Positions 33,024 through 40,346 of a stretch of DNA of 64,000 nt are shown piece by piece. The notes under the pieces are model-generated. The model was not told the origin of the DNA. It made no database searches and was given only the letters and a program-made list of their open reading frames with translations. How positions within the stretch are numbered: the first letter of the stretch is position 1; every line of letters starts with the position of its first letter. Both the position numbers and the translations under genes were made by a program. Source of the stretch: Streptomyces filamentosus (lineage in GTDB: Bacteria; Actinomycetota; Actinomycetes; Streptomycetales; Streptomycetaceae); the NCBI RefSeq assembly GCF_014654895.1, contig NZ_BNBE01000002.1:1426001-1490000 (forward strand), written 5' to 3'.

Positions 33024-33569
33024 ATGACGTCGACTCGGAAGACCGGACAGTTCCTCGCTGTCCTGGCGCACGATGTCGAGACGGAACTGGCTACGATCCA
33101 TCTCGCGAACTCGGGACAGGCCGTGCCCCAGTCGCGGCAGTTCCTCCAGGAAGAGCTCTTGGGCTGGGGATTCAGCCGCAAAGACGAGCTGACGGACCGC
33201 GTCCTTCTCGTGGCCAGCGAGCTGGTGACGAACTCCGTGCTTCATGGTCGAACTCGGCCAGCGGGCGAGACCGAGACGCTCGGGCTGTCGCTCTCCGTCA
33301 AACCCGGCGCGGCACTCGGCATCCTGGTGACTGACAACTCGCCGAATGTTCCCGCGCCGGTGTTCCGGCCCGACACCGCGGACGGTGGACGCGGTCTCCG
33401 GCTCGTCTCCGCGATTGCCGACCACTGGACGGCGGCTCCCGCGACACGTGACGGAGAGGTTGTCGGCAAGAGAGTGTGGGCCTTCTTCCGCTGGCCGGGC
33501 GAGGCGGAAGTACCCGCTCGTAAGCGCGAGGTCGCCTCGAGCGGATGCACGGCTGTGGAGGCGCGGTGA
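33024..33569 (+). CDS. Anti-sigma-type histidine kinase-like ATPase
   Basis: This 181-residue HATPase_c_2 domain protein is of the SpoIIAB/RsbW kind common in Streptomyces. The N-box is ASELVTNSVLHG (64-75). G-box elements appear in GILVTDNSPNVP and DGGRGLRLVSAIADHW. Such proteins bind ATP and usually restrain a sigma factor or anti-anti-sigma partner; none is encoded next to it. ATG 33024 opens the operon, in front of conserved coding sequence. Its stop overlaps the next gene's GTG by 4 nt. Confidence 0.87.
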   Translation: MTSTRKTGQFLAVLAHDVETELATIHLANSGQAVPQSRQFLQEELLGWGFSRKDELTDRVLLVASELVTNSVLHGRTRPAGETETLGLSLSVKPGAALGILVTDNSPNVPAPVFRPDTADGGRGLRLVSAIADHWTAAPATRDGEVVGKRVWAFFRWPGEAEVPARKREVASSGCTAVEAR

Positions 33570-34132
33570 TCGTCGCCGTCGGCGGTCGGCCGCGTACGGG
33601 CAAGTCGGAGTTGGCCAGACATCTCGCGATCGTCATCGGCGGGGTCCTGCTCGACCTCGCCCAACTGCGAACCGTGATGTTCCCTACGTCCCGCACCACC
33701 TCGCACGAGCAAGCGGCCCGCCTCTACGAGTGGCTGTTGCAGGCCGCGGTGTGGAATCTCCACCAGCGCCCCACTTCCCCAGTAGTCCTCGATGCTCATC
33801 CCCTCACACGGGCCCGCGATGTGCGAGCGCTCCGACATCTCGCCGGCGGTATAGGCCACCGCCTTCACGTCATCGAATGCGTCCGCACAGCCCCTGTGTC
33901 GGAGGATCCCGCTCAAAAGGCCCACCAGGACGCTGAAGGGCCCCCGGGAGATGCCGGGAGCGCGGGTTCGGTTCTGGCTCCGAAGATCGTCGTGGACACC
34001 CAACAGCCCATGGCCGAGTGCATCACGGAGATTCTGCACGCACTCGCCGGCTCCCCTGGAACTGAGCGATTTCCGCACGCCCCGCATCCCTACGCCAGCG
34101 AGCCTCCGACGGCTCATTCCTGCCACTGCTAG
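33566..34132 (+). CDS. P-loop small-molecule kinase-like protein
   Basis: This 188-residue P-loop NTPase has its Walker A at GGRPRTGKSELARHLA (6-21), followed by a Walker-B-like strand VVLDAHPLTRARDV. Size and order resemble uridine, shikimate and other small-molecule kinases, but the acceptor-binding region is not recognised. The C-terminal 40 residues are Pro/His-rich. GTG 33566 gives a 4-nt GTGA overlap with the ATPase gene and has GGAGG upstream, so the two are translationally coupled. The phosphoryl acceptor is unknown. Confidence 0.72.
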   Translation: MIVAVGGRPRTGKSELARHLAIVIGGVLLDLAQLRTVMFPTSRTTSHEQAARLYEWLLQAAVWNLHQRPTSPVVLDAHPLTRARDVRALRHLAGGIGHRLHVIECVRTAPVSEDPAQKAHQDAEGPPGDAGSAGSVLAPKIVVDTQQPMAECITEILHALAGSPGTERFPHAPHPYASEPPTAHSCHC

Positions 34133-34304
34133 CCGCACGACGCACGGAGTAGAGCGAACGTCCGTCTGGCCCCCTGGCCCCTCCCCGCCTCCGAGCGCTC
34201 CGCAACCTCGCTCGGGCACCCGCCCCTGGGGACTGACCACCGGAAGCCGCTGGCTTGCTCGTCCACCGCCCCCGTCTCCTGCCGTACCCACAAGGACTCC
34301 CACC

Positions 34305-34502
34305 ATGTGTCAGCACCAACCCCCGTGCCCGAGCGCAGACTCCGTAGACCGTGAGGCGGCCCGTCTCTCGGCTCATCACCCCGAGCAGGGGTGGAGCCTT
34401 CTGTGCAACGGCGTCCTACTCTTCGACGACACTGGCGAACTGCTCCCCGACGGTCAGATCGTCGCCCCTCACCGCGCCCTGCCGACGGCGGTGGCAGCGT
34501 GA
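34305..34502 (+). CDS. DUF5999 small protein
   Basis: This 65-residue protein matches the Streptomyces DUF5999 family. It opens with MCQHQPPCPSADS, a Cys/His cluster that may bind metal, and continues HPEQGWSLLCNGVLLFDDTGELLPDG. Function is unknown for the whole family. AAGGA precedes ATG 34305. The 172 bp before it hold no gene. Its TGA overlaps the GH15 GTG by 4 nt. Confidence 0.88.
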   Translation: MCQHQPPCPSADSVDREAARLSAHHPEQGWSLLCNGVLLFDDTGELLPDGQIVAPHRALPTAVAA

Positions 34503-36385
34503 AGCTCCCTTCCCCGCGTCCCCCCGCGGAGATCCCCCACCCTCCGCGGCGGGCGGGCCGGATCGAGGACCACGGCCTCGTCGGCAACGGGCGCACCGGC
34601 GCGCTGGTCGACCGCGACGGCAGCATCGACTGGATGTGTCTGCCGCGCTTCGACTCCGCAGCCGCGTTCACCGCGCTGCTGGGCAGCGAGAACCACGGCA
34701 TGTGGCGCATCGGGCCCGCCGGGCCGCACGGCACCGCGCCCCCCGCCGACGGGCGGCGCTATCTCGACGGCACGCTGATCCTGGAATCCACCTGGATCAC
34801 TTCCTCCGGCACCATCCAGCTTCTCGACTTCATGCCGTTCACCGAAATGGACGACGTGACGCAGCTGGTCCGGATCGTCAAGGGCGTCAGCGGCCGGGTC
34901 CCGATGCGGTCCGTCCTTCGGGCCCGTCCCGGTTACGGCCAGGCTGTTCCGCGGCTCGAAATCGCCGGCCGCCGGGCGAACGTCGGCCTGGGCGACGGCC
35001 GCCTTTGGCTCGACACCGACGCCCCCAGCCGCGCGTCCGGCGGCGACCTGATCTCCGAGTTCAGCGTCGCAAAGGATGAGCAACTGGCCTTCGCGCTCGC
35101 GTGGCAGCCGGGAGGCGACGAGCCGCCACCGCTTCCTGCACCGGAAGGACTGCTGAAGCAGACCGAGGACTACTGGGCGGGCTGGACGGCCAAGTCCACA
35201 TACTCCGGCCCTCGCTGGGAGGCGGTCGAGCGCTCTCTCATCACGTTGAAGGCGCTCCAGCACGGACCGACTGGCGGATTCGTGGCTGCTCCGACCACCT
35301 CGCTGCCGGAGGAAATCGGCGGCGAGCGCAACTGGGACTACCGCTATTGCTGGCCTCGTGACTCCGCCATGACGGTCGAAGCCCTTCTCAGCTGCGGCTA
35401 CGGGGAGGAGGCCCGGGCCTGGATCGGCTGGCTGCGAACAGCCATCGGCGGCCGGCCCGAGAACCTGCAGGCCATTTACCGGGTCGATGGCAGCCGAGAG
35501 CTGACCGAGGCCGAGCTCGGCTGGCTGCCTGGCTTCGAGAACTCCGCCCCGGTCCGCATCGGGAACGGAGCCGCGAAGCAGCTGCAGCTCGATGTGTACG
35601 GCGAGATCGTCGGCGCCCTGTACGCGGCCCAGGAGCACGGTCCGGAGCTGGCTCCTGTCGTAGCCCCGATCATCACGAACCTCGTCGCGTGCCTGGAGAT
35701 CCTCTGGGAGCAGCCGGACGAGGGAATCTGGGAGGTCCGTGGTCCGCGCCGGCACTTCGTGCACTCCAAGGTGATGGCCTGGTGCGCGGTCGACCGTGCG
35801 GTCAGGCTCATCGAAGATGGCCGTACCGACGGGCCACTGCAGAGGTGGCGTGAGCTGCGCGACGCGATCCACCAGCAGGTGTGCGAGCGCGGATACGACG
35901 AGGAACGCAACACCTTTACGCAGTCGTACGGCTCGACGGAGCTGGACGTCTCCCTGTTGCAGATCGTGACGACCGGGTTCCTGCCTCCGGACGACAAGCG
36001 GGTCATCGGCACGGTCGAGGCGATCCAGCAGGAGCTGTCCACGACGGGCGGGTTCCTGCTGCGCTACCGCACCGGGGGCCAGGTGCCGGGCGTCGACGGC
36101 CTCGCCGGCGACGAGGGCACCTTCCTCATCGGCTCCGGGTGGTTGATCGTGGCGCTCTGCACCATCGGCCGCGTCGACGAAGCCGAGATCCTCCTGGAGA
36201 GCCTGCTCCGGATCCGCAGCGACCTCGGCCTGCTCGCCGAGGAGTGGGACGTCCAGCACCAGCGCCAGCTGGGCAACTTCCCGCAGGGGTTCTCCCACAT
36301 CGCTGTCATTCAGGCGATCCGGGCCGTCGCAACCGCCCGCGCCTCTCAGGGGCGCCGGATCGCTGCGGGGGTGATCGGGCGGTGA
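34499..36385 (+). CDS. GH15-family glycosidase (glucoamylase/trehalase-like)
   Basis: This 628-residue protein is of the actinobacterial GH15 type. The N-terminal beta domain begins with the diagnostic HGLVGNGRTGALVDRDGSIDWMCLPRFDS. The (alpha/alpha)6 barrel contains NWDYRYCWPRDSA. The two candidate catalytic glutamates are in DEGIWEVRG (acid) and LLAEEWDVQ (base). Related enzymes hydrolyse trehalose or maltooligosaccharides. No signal peptide is seen, so it should be cytoplasmic. GTG 34499 overlaps the DUF5999 stop by 4 nt and the next gene overlaps it by 4 nt. A glycosidase inside this operon is unexpected. Confidence 0.92.
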   Translation: MKLPSPRPPAEIPHPPRRAGRIEDHGLVGNGRTGALVDRDGSIDWMCLPRFDSAAAFTALLGSENHGMWRIGPAGPHGTAPPADGRRYLDGTLILESTWITSSGTIQLLDFMPFTEMDDVTQLVRIVKGVSGRVPMRSVLRARPGYGQAVPRLEIAGRRANVGLGDGRLWLDTDAPSRASGGDLISEFSVAKDEQLAFALAWQPGGDEPPPLPAPEGLLKQTEDYWAGWTAKSTYSGPRWEAVERSLITLKALQHGPTGGFVAAPTTSLPEEIGGERNWDYRYCWPRDSAMTVEALLSCGYGEEARAWIGWLRTAIGGRPENLQAIYRVDGSRELTEAELGWLPGFENSAPVRIGNGAAKQLQLDVYGEIVGALYAAQEHGPELAPVVAPIITNLVACLEILWEQPDEGIWEVRGPRRHFVHSKVMAWCAVDRAVRLIEDGRTDGPLQRWRELRDAIHQQVCERGYDEERNTFTQSYGSTELDVSLLQIVTTGFLPPDDKRVIGTVEAIQQELSTTGGFLLRYRTGGQVPGVDGLAGDEGTFLIGSGWLIVALCTIGRVDEAEILLESLLRIRSDLGLLAEEWDVQHQRQLGNFPQGFSHIAVIQAIRAVATARASQGRRIAAGVIGR

Positions 36386-36678
36386 GTGCTTCTTCTTCGT
36401 TACCGGCGGGTGGGCTGAGCCAGACCCGGGGGCGACACCGGGCTTCGCAGGGCCGAACCTCCGGCCTCGTCCTGATCGGGGCGAACCTAATCGGTCTGGC
36501 GCTGGTCGGCTGCATGGTCACTGACGAGTCCAACGACTCCCGCGACTTTGGAGCAGCGGTGACGATCCCGGACATGGCTTCTGCCGAAGAGCAGCCGTCG
36601 AAGACGGCCAACGCCACGGCAGCATCCGACCTCACCTCCCGCTCGGTTGGCCTCGCAGGCCCCGGGGAGGCGGCATGA
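36382..36678 (+). CDS. Small predicted lipoprotein/membrane protein
   Basis: This 98-residue protein has a basic N-terminus then a hydrophobic segment ending in a lipobox-like Cys (GLVLIGANLIGLALVGCMVTDE), followed by a polar Ser/Thr/Ala-rich tail. It is either a lipoprotein or a single-pass membrane protein. Both ends are joined to neighbours by 4-nt overlaps (GTGA with GH15, ATGA with GNAT). That is the main evidence it is real. Function unknown. Confidence 0.65.
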   Translation: MSASSSLPAGGLSQTRGRHRASQGRTSGLVLIGANLIGLALVGCMVTDESNDSRDFGAAVTIPDMASAEEQPSKTANATAASDLTSRSVGLAGPGEAA

Positions 36679-37547
36679 GCACCGATTCCATCGACGTCAC
36701 CGTACATCGTGGCGCCCTGTCGGACGTGCTGTGTGAGCAGATCGCCGTCGTCAGCCAGCGGGGCATCGGGGGGTTCAGCGACGACCGCCCGGTCAGTGCC
36801 TCGCTGGTGCGGTCGAGACTGACGAACGCGCTGACCGGCGCACCACCAGTACTCGTGCTCGCCAGGGCCGGCGAAGAGCTGGTCGGGTGGTGTGCGGTCC
36901 GGCACCCCGAACCCCACGAGGCTCGCGCCCGTCTGTGGGGGCCGGTCGTCGATCCGCGCGTACGCCGGTCCGGGCTGGGTTCGCAGCTGCTGCGAGAGGT
37001 CACCGGCCTCGTCGTGTGGCCGCTGATGACCACGGATGTGCCGGTGGACCGGCCGGGCGCCGCCGAGTTCTTCGCCGGAGCGGAGTGGCGTGTGCTGCAC
37101 GAAGTGACCGTCCTGCGCGGCGTCCCAGTCCCGCGGGGTATGGCGACCGCCGACAACAGCGTCGGGTTCGCCGACCTGGATGGGTACGTTGCGGCGGCGG
37201 CGCGCCAGTTCGGTGGGTATCCGGCCGGGTTCGCTGAGGCGACGCTCCCGCGATGGCGGGACGACGCGCGGTTCCAGCCCGACCACCTGTTGCTCGACCC
37301 GCCGACCGGATCGCTGCTGCTGGCCCTCGCCCAGCACAACGGGGCCAGCAGCGAACTGCTCCTGGCGGAGCTGTGGGCGACACCCGCCGCACGCCGGCCA
37401 CTGATCCGGGCCGCGCACACGCTGGCTGCCCGCCAGGGCCTGGAGGCCGTGCGCGCGGTGACCCGTGACGATCCGACGCCGTTCGTCGCCTGCGGCATGA
37501 CCGTCGCGGGCCGCTGCCTGATCTTCACACCGCCCGGCGACCGCTAG
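36675..37547 (+). CDS. GNAT-family N-acetyltransferase, probable tandem domain
   Basis: This 290-residue protein contains an N-terminal GNAT fold with the acetyl-CoA-binding pattern VVDPRVRRSGLGSQLLREV (about residues 91-109; motif RxxGxG as RSGLGS). A second, weaker GNAT-like half follows (FADLDGYVAAAARQFGGYPAGF to TVAGRCLIFTPPG). Tandem GNAT proteins acetylate amines of small molecules or peptides. It starts with an ATGA overlap. The next gene follows after 45 bp. Confidence 0.82.
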   Translation: MSTDSIDVTVHRGALSDVLCEQIAVVSQRGIGGFSDDRPVSASLVRSRLTNALTGAPPVLVLARAGEELVGWCAVRHPEPHEARARLWGPVVDPRVRRSGLGSQLLREVTGLVVWPLMTTDVPVDRPGAAEFFAGAEWRVLHEVTVLRGVPVPRGMATADNSVGFADLDGYVAAAARQFGGYPAGFAEATLPRWRDDARFQPDHLLLDPPTGSLLLALAQHNGASSELLLAELWATPAARRPLIRAAHTLAARQGLEAVRAVTRDDPTPFVACGMTVAGRCLIFTPPGDR

Positions 37548-37592
37548 ACCGACGCCATCACCATCGGCCGCATCTGAATTGAGAGGAAATCC

Positions 37593-39110
37593 ATGTCCCT
37601 TTGTCTGGAGTCGCCCGTGGTCCACTCGGTCGACTTCGTCGGCCGCAAGACCGAGGCCCAGCAGCTGACCGAAATGCTCGTCGAGCGCCTGCGTGCCGCT
37701 CCCTTCGTACGCGAGGTGTGTTTCGACGACGAGCAGGGATCGTGGGTGTGCACGCTCGCCAACGGCGGGCGGGGGCGTCTGGCGCTGGCCGCGCCAGCCG
37801 ATCCCGCCGCGGTCGCGGACCGGACCCACCGGATCGTGGCGACCTTCGAAAAGGGCAACCTCCGCGATCGGACGTCCTTCTTCCAAGCCGTCACACATCT
37901 ACCTTTCACCGACTCGGAGATGACCGCCGTCACCTCGGAGCTGCCCTTGACGAGCACGCTGCCAGAGCGCTGGCCGGACAAGCCGCTCGCCGACGTCGGG
38001 CTGGTACTGACCATCCACCACATGCGTGACTTCCTCGTCCTGGTCAACAGCCTGGTCGAGCTCGGCGTCGATCCGGCGCACATGACGGTGATCGACAAGG
38101 AGTACCAGTACGCCAACTCCCGCCGTGTCGACGCCCATCTCGTGCAGCGTCTCGGGATCACGGTGTGGCGCTACCGGGACCTGCGTGCGGGGCTGGAGGA
38201 CCATGTGTCGCGAGTGACCGCGGCGGGCAAGCGCAGCATCGTCATGGACGACGGCGGATACGTCCTGCCGATGGTGCTGAGGGAACTTCCCGAGAGTGCC
38301 GGGCACTTCATCGGTCTTGTGGAGCAGACCACCTCCGGTATCCGGAAGCTGGCCGGGTTCGGCCTCCCGCTCCCGCTGTTCAGCGTGGCCGAGAGCGACA
38401 TGAAGGGCATGATCGAGTCCTACGGCATCGCCGACGCCGCGGTCCGAAACACCCTGCGGCTGCTGCCGGACGAGAAGTTCGAGGGCCAGGCCGCACTCGT
38501 GCTCGGCTTCGGCCGGATCGGCCGCGAGGTGGCCCGTGTCCTGGACAGCCGGCGGATGCGGGTGGCGGTGTTCGACGCCGACATCACCCGCCTGGTCGCC
38601 GCACACGAGGAAGGCTTCCTCACCGGCCGGTCGCTGACCGAGCTGGTGGACTCCCACCAACCGCGGCTGGTCATTGGCTGCGTCGGCAGCCGCAGCTTCG
38701 GTCTGGAGCAGGCCAGGCTCCTGCCCCCTCGTTCGTTCCTGGTCAGCACCACGAGCCGGAACTACGAGTTCGCGCTGGACGAGCTGCGCGAGGGCAGCAC
38801 GGCGGTGACGGACCGGGGCGTGCTCGGCACCAGCTACCTGTTCCCCGACGGGTCGGAGATCGTCGTCGTGGGCCACGGCATGCCCATCAACTTCCACTTC
38901 GCCGAGAGCCTGTCCAACAGGTACGTGGACCTGGTGATGGCCGGGCTCGCCGTCGGCGCGGTCGCGGTGGCCCAGGGAGGCGAGCGGCTGCAGCCCGGAC
39001 ACAACCTCGCCGCCACCAACGAGATCCTGGCCGAGTCCGGGATCGTCGACGCCTATTACCAGCTCTACGGCCCCGCCATCACCACGGCGACGGGGAGCGG
39101 GCATGGGTGA
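37593..39110 (+). CDS. S-adenosylhomocysteine hydrolase-like protein
   Basis: This 505-residue protein has the order of SAHH motifs but poor overall identity to housekeeping SAHH. The substrate/cofactor core is VMDDGGYVLPMV (DDGG, about 218), GLVEQTTSGIRKLAGFGLP (about 241, like the SAHH EETTTG segment) and the NAD-binding loop VLGFGRIGREVARVL (303-317). A unique N-terminal 120 residues precedes it. True SAHH cleaves S-adenosylhomocysteine to adenosine and homocysteine; this relative may act on a different nucleoside thioether. GAGAGGAA precedes ATG 37593. A methyltransferase, which would produce S-adenosylhomocysteine, lies two genes downstream. Confidence 0.82.
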   Translation: MSLCLESPVVHSVDFVGRKTEAQQLTEMLVERLRAAPFVREVCFDDEQGSWVCTLANGGRGRLALAAPADPAAVADRTHRIVATFEKGNLRDRTSFFQAVTHLPFTDSEMTAVTSELPLTSTLPERWPDKPLADVGLVLTIHHMRDFLVLVNSLVELGVDPAHMTVIDKEYQYANSRRVDAHLVQRLGITVWRYRDLRAGLEDHVSRVTAAGKRSIVMDDGGYVLPMVLRELPESAGHFIGLVEQTTSGIRKLAGFGLPLPLFSVAESDMKGMIESYGIADAAVRNTLRLLPDEKFEGQAALVLGFGRIGREVARVLDSRRMRVAVFDADITRLVAAHEEGFLTGRSLTELVDSHQPRLVIGCVGSRSFGLEQARLLPPRSFLVSTTSRNYEFALDELREGSTAVTDRGVLGTSYLFPDGSEIVVVGHGMPINFHFAESLSNRYVDLVMAGLAVGAVAVAQGGERLQPGHNLAATNEILAESGIVDAYYQLYGPAITTATGSGHG

Positions 39111-39567
39111 GCGGATCTTTACCCTCAACGATCTGACCGGCACCGACTCGGTCTGCCCCTGCCTGTCGTGTCACCTGGGCACCGTGTTCGCCCAGCACTT
39201 GACCGACCTGCGCACCGGGTATCCCGGGCGGGCCACGCCTCTGGGACACCGGGGTGCCGGGCCGGGAAAGACTGCGGTACCGCATCTGGTCGCCCTGCGC
39301 CTGGGCGAGGGGCTGCTCGACGTTGTGGTGTGGGAGGAGATGAGCCCCGCCCAGCTCGCCGCGTGGCTCCCGTACGCCGAAACCCGCGCGCGCGTGCCGC
39401 AGCTGGCCCAGCGGATACCGAGCCTCGTCCGCATCCGGCAGGCCCTACGCGCCGGCGCGTTCGCCCCCTCGGGTGAGGTCGGCGCCGCGCTAGCGGGCGA
39501 CCGTTACCCCTCATTCCGTTTTTTCGTCGAGCACTGGCCCCAGATCAAGAAGGAGTTCTCCGCATGA
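39103..39567 (+). CDS. Unknown 154-residue protein with CPCLSC motif
   Basis: No family is recognised. The N-terminus has TDSVCPCLSCHLGTVF, three Cys and a His close together, suitable for a zinc or Fe-S site. The rest is mainly helical (SPAQLAAWLPYAETRARVPQLAQRIPSL) and ends WPQIKKEF. It overlaps the SAHH-like gene by 8 nt and the methyltransferase by 4 nt, so it is cotranslated with both. Confidence 0.75.
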   Translation: MGERIFTLNDLTGTDSVCPCLSCHLGTVFAQHLTDLRTGYPGRATPLGHRGAGPGKTAVPHLVALRLGEGLLDVVVWEEMSPAQLAAWLPYAETRARVPQLAQRIPSLVRIRQALRAGAFAPSGEVGAALAGDRYPSFRFFVEHWPQIKKEFSA

Positions 39568-40346
39568 ACACCGAATCCAGCGACTTCGGTACCGTCGGCA
39601 CCGACTACGCCGCCTACTCCAAGGGCGGGCGCGGCCGGCTGCGGCACGAGATCGTGGCGCGCCGCGTCCTTGAGGAGCTCGGCGACAAGCCCGCCCGCGT
39701 CCTGGACGTCGGCTGCGGCGACGGCGAGATGGTGCTGCGCCTGGCCGCGGCAGGGCATCACGTCACCGGGGCCGAGGTTTCCTCCGACATGCTCAAGCGC
39801 GCCGAGGAGAAGCTGGCCGCGGCCGGCCTGGCCGAGCGCGTGAGGCTCGTCGAGGCCAACATCTACGACCTGCCCTTCGACGGCGAGGTCTTCGACGCGG
39901 TGTGCTGCCACGGCGTCGTGATGTACCTGCCCGACTCCGCCGAGCCCATCGCCAATCTCGCCCGGCTCGTCGCCCCCGGCGGCATCCTCAGCGTTCTGAC
40001 CAAGAACACCCTCGCTGTCGGAGTGCGCGAAGCCCTGCGCGGCCAGTACGACACGGCCCTGGCCCAGATCGAGACCACCCAGGCAGCGAGCATGGGCAAC
40101 CTTGGCATCGTCACGCGTGGCGATGCCCCCTACCGCCTGAACCAGCTCGCCAGCGACAACGGCCTGGTCCCGCTGCCTTGGCAGGGCGTGCGGATCTTCC
40201 ACGACCACCTCGGCAATGACTGGCGACCGGAGGAGGACGTTTTCCGGAAGGCGCTGGCCACGGAGTGGGCCGCCTCCATCCGCAGCCCCTACCGGGAGCT
40301 CGGCCGTCTCGTGCACGCCGTCGCCCGCCGCGAGGCCACCGCATGA
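39564..40346 (+). CDS. Class I SAM-dependent methyltransferase
   Basis: This 260-residue Rossmann methyltransferase has motif I at VLDVGCGDGEMVLRLA (46-61), an acidic loop VTGAEVSSDML and a post-motif strand FDAVCCHGVVMYLPD. The sequence type resembles small-molecule methyltransferases of the Methyltransf_11/25 group. Its product would include S-adenosylhomocysteine, which fits the SAHH-like neighbour. ATGA overlaps occur at both ends, and the substrate is unknown. Confidence 0.9.
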   Translation: MNTESSDFGTVGTDYAAYSKGGRGRLRHEIVARRVLEELGDKPARVLDVGCGDGEMVLRLAAAGHHVTGAEVSSDMLKRAEEKLAAAGLAERVRLVEANIYDLPFDGEVFDAVCCHGVVMYLPDSAEPIANLARLVAPGGILSVLTKNTLAVGVREALRGQYDTALAQIETTQAASMGNLGIVTRGDAPYRLNQLASDNGLVPLPWQGVRIFHDHLGNDWRPEEDVFRKALATEWAASIRSPYRELGRLVHAVARREATA

